This document shows positions 7,741 to 9,821 of a stretch of DNA of 9,821 nt, piece after piece (within the stretch, counting starts at the first letter, position 1; the number at the start of each line of letters is the position of its first letter). Source of the stretch: UMGS902 sp045538895 (GTDB lineage: Bacteria; Bacillota; Clostridia; Oscillospirales; CAG-272); the NCBI GenBank assembly GCA_045538895.1, contig JAZQEH010000057.1, positions 1-9,821 on the forward strand, read 5' to 3'. The notes under the pieces are model-generated. The model worked only from the letters and a program-made list of their open reading frames with translations, was not told the DNA's origin and did not search any database. Made by a program: the position numbers and the translations under genes.

Positions 7741-7770
7741 CAAGAAGCCTCTCGGAAGAGAGGCTTCTTG
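7741..7770 (+). terminator. Hairpin terminator after the giant enzyme gene
   Basis: A perfect 13-bp stem (CAAGAAGCCTCTC with its reverse complement) and a GGAA tetraloop, 10 bases after the stop codon. There is no T-run beyond the stem, so it may work with an aid factor or protect the mRNA 3' end instead of ending transcription alone. Confidence 0.65.
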
Positions 7771-7784
7771 CGTGTTGCGGTACT

Positions 7785-7938
7785 GTAAAACAAGCCGTCC
7801 CTTGTTACACGAAGGGTAAGTAGATTGACAGAAATTTATCGAGCAGAGCGACAGGTTGGAAGCAAAAAATGCGGAAGCGGTGCAAAACCGTCGCCGCCAT
7901 AATCCTCCTTAGCTCAGTCTGTAGAGCGCATGACTGTT
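7785..7938 (+). repeat. attC-like structured repeat, copy D
   Basis: The left edge GTAAAAC (7785) is a decayed form of GTTAATC. The same small hairpin as in copy A follows (CCCTT 7799-7803, AAGGG 7812-7816), then GATTGAC (7823-7829) as left outer box. The left arm carries GAGCAGAGC, whose GAGC pairs exactly with GCTC of the tRNA-like arm. The tip is GCGG 7871-7874, AA, GCGGT 7877-7881, loop, ACCGT 7887-7891, CG, CCGC 7894-7897. The right arm ends at GACTGTT (7938), where a different sequence starts abruptly. It follows the enzyme's terminator hairpin by about 15 bases. Confidence 0.72.
7903..7938 (+). pseudogene. tRNA-Asn-like 5' fragment in copy D, ending in the anticodon
   Basis: 36 bases match the intact tRNA-Asn from its first base to the GTT anticodon, with one D-loop change (AGTCTGTA). 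Homology stops exactly after GTT. It cannot encode a tRNA. The break point marks the presumed recombination joint. Confidence 0.75.
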
Positions 7939-7975
7939 TAAGTACGGTTGTTTTTAGTTTTTCTTGCTCTTTCAT
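7936..7975 (-). pseudogene. Truncated 5' end of a minus-strand gene cut by repeat copy D
   Basis: On the minus strand AAGGAG, 7 bases, then ATG (7975-7973) opens a frame reading M-K-E-Q-E-K-L-K-T-T-V-L-K. This is a credible native gene start: strong ribosome site, Lys/Glu-rich beginning, AT-rich upstream region. After about 13 codons the frame enters the repeat at 7938 and continues only as antisense of the tRNA-like arm. The original gene is not recognisable from so few residues. It suggests the segment joined here was captured with a broken neighbour. Confidence 0.5.
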
Positions 7976-8070
7976 TATGCTTCTCCTTAAAATGCGATAA
8001 AGCAATAGCATAACACGAAATAATTAATAAAGTATTAATTAATTTGTCACATTTACAATGATAATGTAGA

Positions 8071-8100
8071 TTTTTGATGGAATTTGTGGTATTATATACT
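8071..8100 (+). promoter_or_regulatory. Predicted promoter of the HEPN-motif gene
   Basis: TATACT (8095-8100) within a TATTATATACT stretch is a good -10 box. Upstream, TTGATG (8074-8079) gives a short 15-base spacer, and TTTTTG (8071-8076) an 18-base spacer with a weaker match. The transcript would have a leader of about 70 bases. The ribosome site is AAAGGA (8162-8167), 9 bases before the ATG. The gene thus does not depend on transcription through the repeats. Confidence 0.45.
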
Positions 8101-8176
8101 AATAAACGGAGTTTATATTCGCCTTATAATGATGTTTGTTGAGAAATATTATTGACATCAGAAAGGAAAAATCAAA

Positions 8177-9559
8177 ATGAAAGCAAATGTGCAAATTGTG
8201 GTTCTTGACGAAGCGATAAGAGGAAGTTTTTCAACTGCAATTCAAGAGGTGGAAGCCTTAAATGAGTTTTATAATGATTTTATTACTAATTGGAATCAAA
8301 ATAAAACAATGTTAGAAAAAGAGTATCAAATAGGTCTTGCGATAAACGATATATTGCAGAATATTTCGGATGATGAAGATGATGTTGAGTCTTTAAAAGC
8401 ACAAATAGACGAAAAAGATATCTTTGGGACTAAGTTAAAAGAAATTATCAATGTTACACTTACAAGAGAAAATGATAAAAATAATATTTCTTATTCTATG
8501 TCTTCTGATTTTCAATCGCAAGATCCTCAATTAACACGAAACAAAAAATATAAGCTTGATAGTCAGAGAACTATATTTTGTCGATCGGTTTTGTCTAATG
8601 TAATTATAATATTTGAAAAATATTTAGCTCAGATATATGAGTTTTTAGTGGTATCAAATCCAGAACAATATTTTGAAGGAAAAACAATAAAAACAAGTCG
8701 TCTGTTTTCTGCTTCAGTTGAAGAAATAATAATAAGCGAGGTTCGTGAAGAAGTATCCAATAACTTATTTGATTCTATAAAAACACTCGATAAGTTGAAC
8801 GAAAAAAGTTCAATTAATTTGGATAGATATATAAGCATACGGAAAGTATTCGAAGAAATATATTATCGTAGAAATCTTTTTGTTCATAATGAGGGAGTTG
8901 TTAATAAAATATACTTAGATAATATTCATGAGGAATATAAAAAAAGCATCAAATGTGGAGATAAATTGGTTTGTGATGACTATTATCTTCATAATTCAAT
9001 AGTCGTTTTGAAAGAAATGATTTGTGTTTTGTTTTATGAATTCTTAGTATCAATAAAGTCGGACGCAGAGAACTATGATATTCTTTCACAGAACATTGCC
9101 TTTTCTGCTTTAAATAACGAAGAGTATGCTTTTTGTGAATACATATACGGAATTTTAGTCAAAAATAAAGATTTTTCATTTTTGGATAAAAGTATGTTTG
9201 AAGTAAATAGAATGATAGCTTTAAAACAGCAGGGGAAATCAATACAAAAGTGGTTGGATGGTTTTGATGTTTCAGCAATGCAAACACAATTTGCGATTGC
9301 AAAATGTTGTTTACAAGATGATTTCGATAGAGTGTATACATTGCTTTCAAAAACATATCCGGAAAGTTTTAATGCTACTGCTATTCGTGATTGGCCTATC
9401 TTCATTGATTTTAGAAAGACAGAACAATATGAAAAATTCAAATTAGAACATTCGGATGATTTCAAACAGTATTTATTCGATTCAGATGAAACAATAGATA
9501 ACTCGGAAAATTTGAATATTAGTGAGAATGAGTCTAAGTTGGTTGAAGAATGCGTGTGA
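8177..9559 (+). CDS. HEPN-motif protein, candidate defence or toxin RNase (function unproven)
   Basis: 460 residues, not recognised as a named family. The main clue is R-R-N-L-F-V-H-N-E-G at 231-240, followed by V-V-N-K-I-Y-L: the R-x4-H pattern (R232, H237) with Asn after Arg is typical of HEPN-domain ribonucleases in abortive infection and toxin systems. The preceding 130-230 region is predicted helical, as HEPN needs. Residues 1-60 and 60-100 are also helical and acidic; the last 30 residues are Asp/Glu/Ser-rich. No signal peptide or membrane segment is seen. The start at 8177 has a ribosome site; it is a single-gene unit with its own promoter and terminator. Base use is much more AT-rich than the enzyme gene upstream, which suggests transfer. 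It lies between two attC-like repeats in the same orientation, as a cassette cargo would. HEPN proteins can also be non-catalytic, so nuclease activity is an inference. Confidence 0.7.
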   Translation: MKANVQIVVLDEAIRGSFSTAIQEVEALNEFYNDFITNWNQNKTMLEKEYQIGLAINDILQNISDDEDDVESLKAQIDEKDIFGTKLKEIINVTLTRENDKNNISYSMSSDFQSQDPQLTRNKKYKLDSQRTIFCRSVLSNVIIIFEKYLAQIYEFLVVSNPEQYFEGKTIKTSRLFSASVEEIIISEVREEVSNNLFDSIKTLDKLNEKSSINLDRYISIRKVFEEIYYRRNLFVHNEGVVNKIYLDNIHEEYKKSIKCGDKLVCDDYYLHNSIVVLKEMICVLFYEFLVSIKSDAENYDILSQNIAFSALNNEEYAFCEYIYGILVKNKDFSFLDKSMFEVNRMIALKQQGKSIQKWLDGFDVSAMQTQFAIAKCCLQDDFDRVYTLLSKTYPESFNATAIRDWPIFIDFRKTEQYEKFKLEHSDDFKQYLFDSDETIDNSENLNISENESKLVEECV

Positions 9560-9587
9560 TTAATATCGGGTGAAACCTGAAGAACAT

Positions 9588-9630
9588 CTCAAAATTGAAT
9601 CGTGAAAGTTCGATTTGAGGTATTTTTTAA
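9588..9630 (+). terminator. Intrinsic terminator of the HEPN-motif gene
   Basis: CTCAAA (9588-9593) pairs with TTTGAG (9614-9619), and inner TTGAA with TTCGA through one wobble and a bulge, around a GTGAAA loop. The tail is GTATTTTTTAA. It lies 28 bases after the stop codon and 20 bases before the next repeat. Confidence 0.75.
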
Positions 9631-9649
9631 TTGCGAATGTCTTAAAACC

Positions 9650-9797
9650 GTTAATCATGATGTCTCTTGATGCAGTTAGCGCTACAAGATTTACCGAGCA
9701 GAGCGACAGGTTGGAAAGCAAAAACGCGGAAGCGGTGCAAAACCGGCGCCGCCATAATCCTCCTTAGCTCAGTCGGTAGAGTGCATGACTGTTAATC
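9650..9797 (+). repeat. attC-like structured repeat, copy E
   Basis: GTTAATCATGATGT starts at 9650 directly after non-repeat sequence (AAAACC). The leader (CAGTTAGCGCTACAAGA) resembles that of copy C (CACTTAGCGCAACAAGA) but has lost about 12 bases, including the GATTAAC box, probably between short AAGATT direct repeats. The rest is kept: ACCGAGCAGAGCGACAGG, tip GCGG 9726-9729, AA, CGGT 9733-9736, loop, ACCG 9742-9745, CCGC 9749-9752, and tRNA-like right arm ending in GTTAATC (9791-9797). Confidence 0.72.
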
Positions 9798-9808
9798 ATG
9801 ATGTTGGT
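9758..9808 (+). pseudogene. tRNA-Asn-like 5' half in copy E
   Basis: Matches the intact tRNA-Asn from its first base to the variable loop, with GAGTG for GAGCG after the D stem. The anticodon arm is intact. After GATGT it continues TTGGTGGTTTCACTTAGC, the same as after copy B, not the true T arm. Not a functional tRNA. Confidence 0.75.
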
Positions 9809-9821
9809 GGTTTCACTTAGC
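9791..9821 (+). repeat. Start of a sixth repeat copy, cut by the window end
   Basis: From GTTAATCATGATGT the sequence is identical to the copy B/C joint (475-504 or so) up to the last base. A full copy like C, with no gene before it, is therefore expected just beyond the window. Confidence 0.65.

Overview
The window looks like an accessory region of a low-to-moderate G+C, anaerobic, polysaccharide-degrading Firmicute, probably a gut Clostridia member related to Ruminococcaceae or Lachnospiraceae. The reasons are AGGAGG-type ribosome sites, a secreted giant enzyme ending in a type I dockerin, a cupin-AraC regulator, and the general codon style. Species cannot be named from the sequence.

Layout: (1) 1-210 is the 3' end of a GNAT acetyltransferase. 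(2) 206-632 is a cluster of about three copies of an unusual structured repeat. Each right arm is the 5' half of a tRNA-Asn gene, and the last copy runs straight into the one intact tRNA-Asn(GTT) gene (593-668) and its terminator. (3) 700-7730 is a glycan-utilisation locus: a minus-strand AraC-family regulator, a divergent promoter region, an HpcH/HpaI-type aldolase, and a 1732-residue secreted protein. That protein combines a CBM9-like domain, a four-Asp-box sialidase-like region, an SGNH esterase-like domain, GLUG-like beta-helix repeats and a dockerin. (4) 7785-7938 is a fourth repeat copy. Its right edge cuts off a small minus-strand gene after about 13 codons. (5) 8177-9559 is an AT-rich gene for a HEPN-motif protein, a candidate defence RNase, with its own promoter and terminator. 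(6) 9650-9821 is a fifth copy and the start of a sixth.

The most interesting item is the repeat. Each copy can fold, as single-stranded DNA or RNA, into one long imperfect hairpin. Outer boxes GATTAAC/GTTAATC are followed by ACCGA/TCGGT, GAGC/GCTC, AGG/CCT and GGAA/TTCC, then a G+C-rich tip that varies between copies with its pairing kept. Genes lie between copies in the same orientation, and their junctions fall at the same GTT. This is the architecture of an integron attC array (a cluster of attC sites without a visible integrase), but the right arm is tRNA-Asn and the presumed crossover is at the anticodon. I infer a tRNA-Asn-based, integron-like cassette system carrying a GNAT and a HEPN protein as cargo. 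No recombinase is in the window, so mobility is unproven.

In the glycan locus, AraC probably controls the divergent aldolase-enzyme operon. The exported protein would process a host or plant glycan outside the cell, and the aldolase would cleave a 2-keto-3-deoxy sugar acid inside it.
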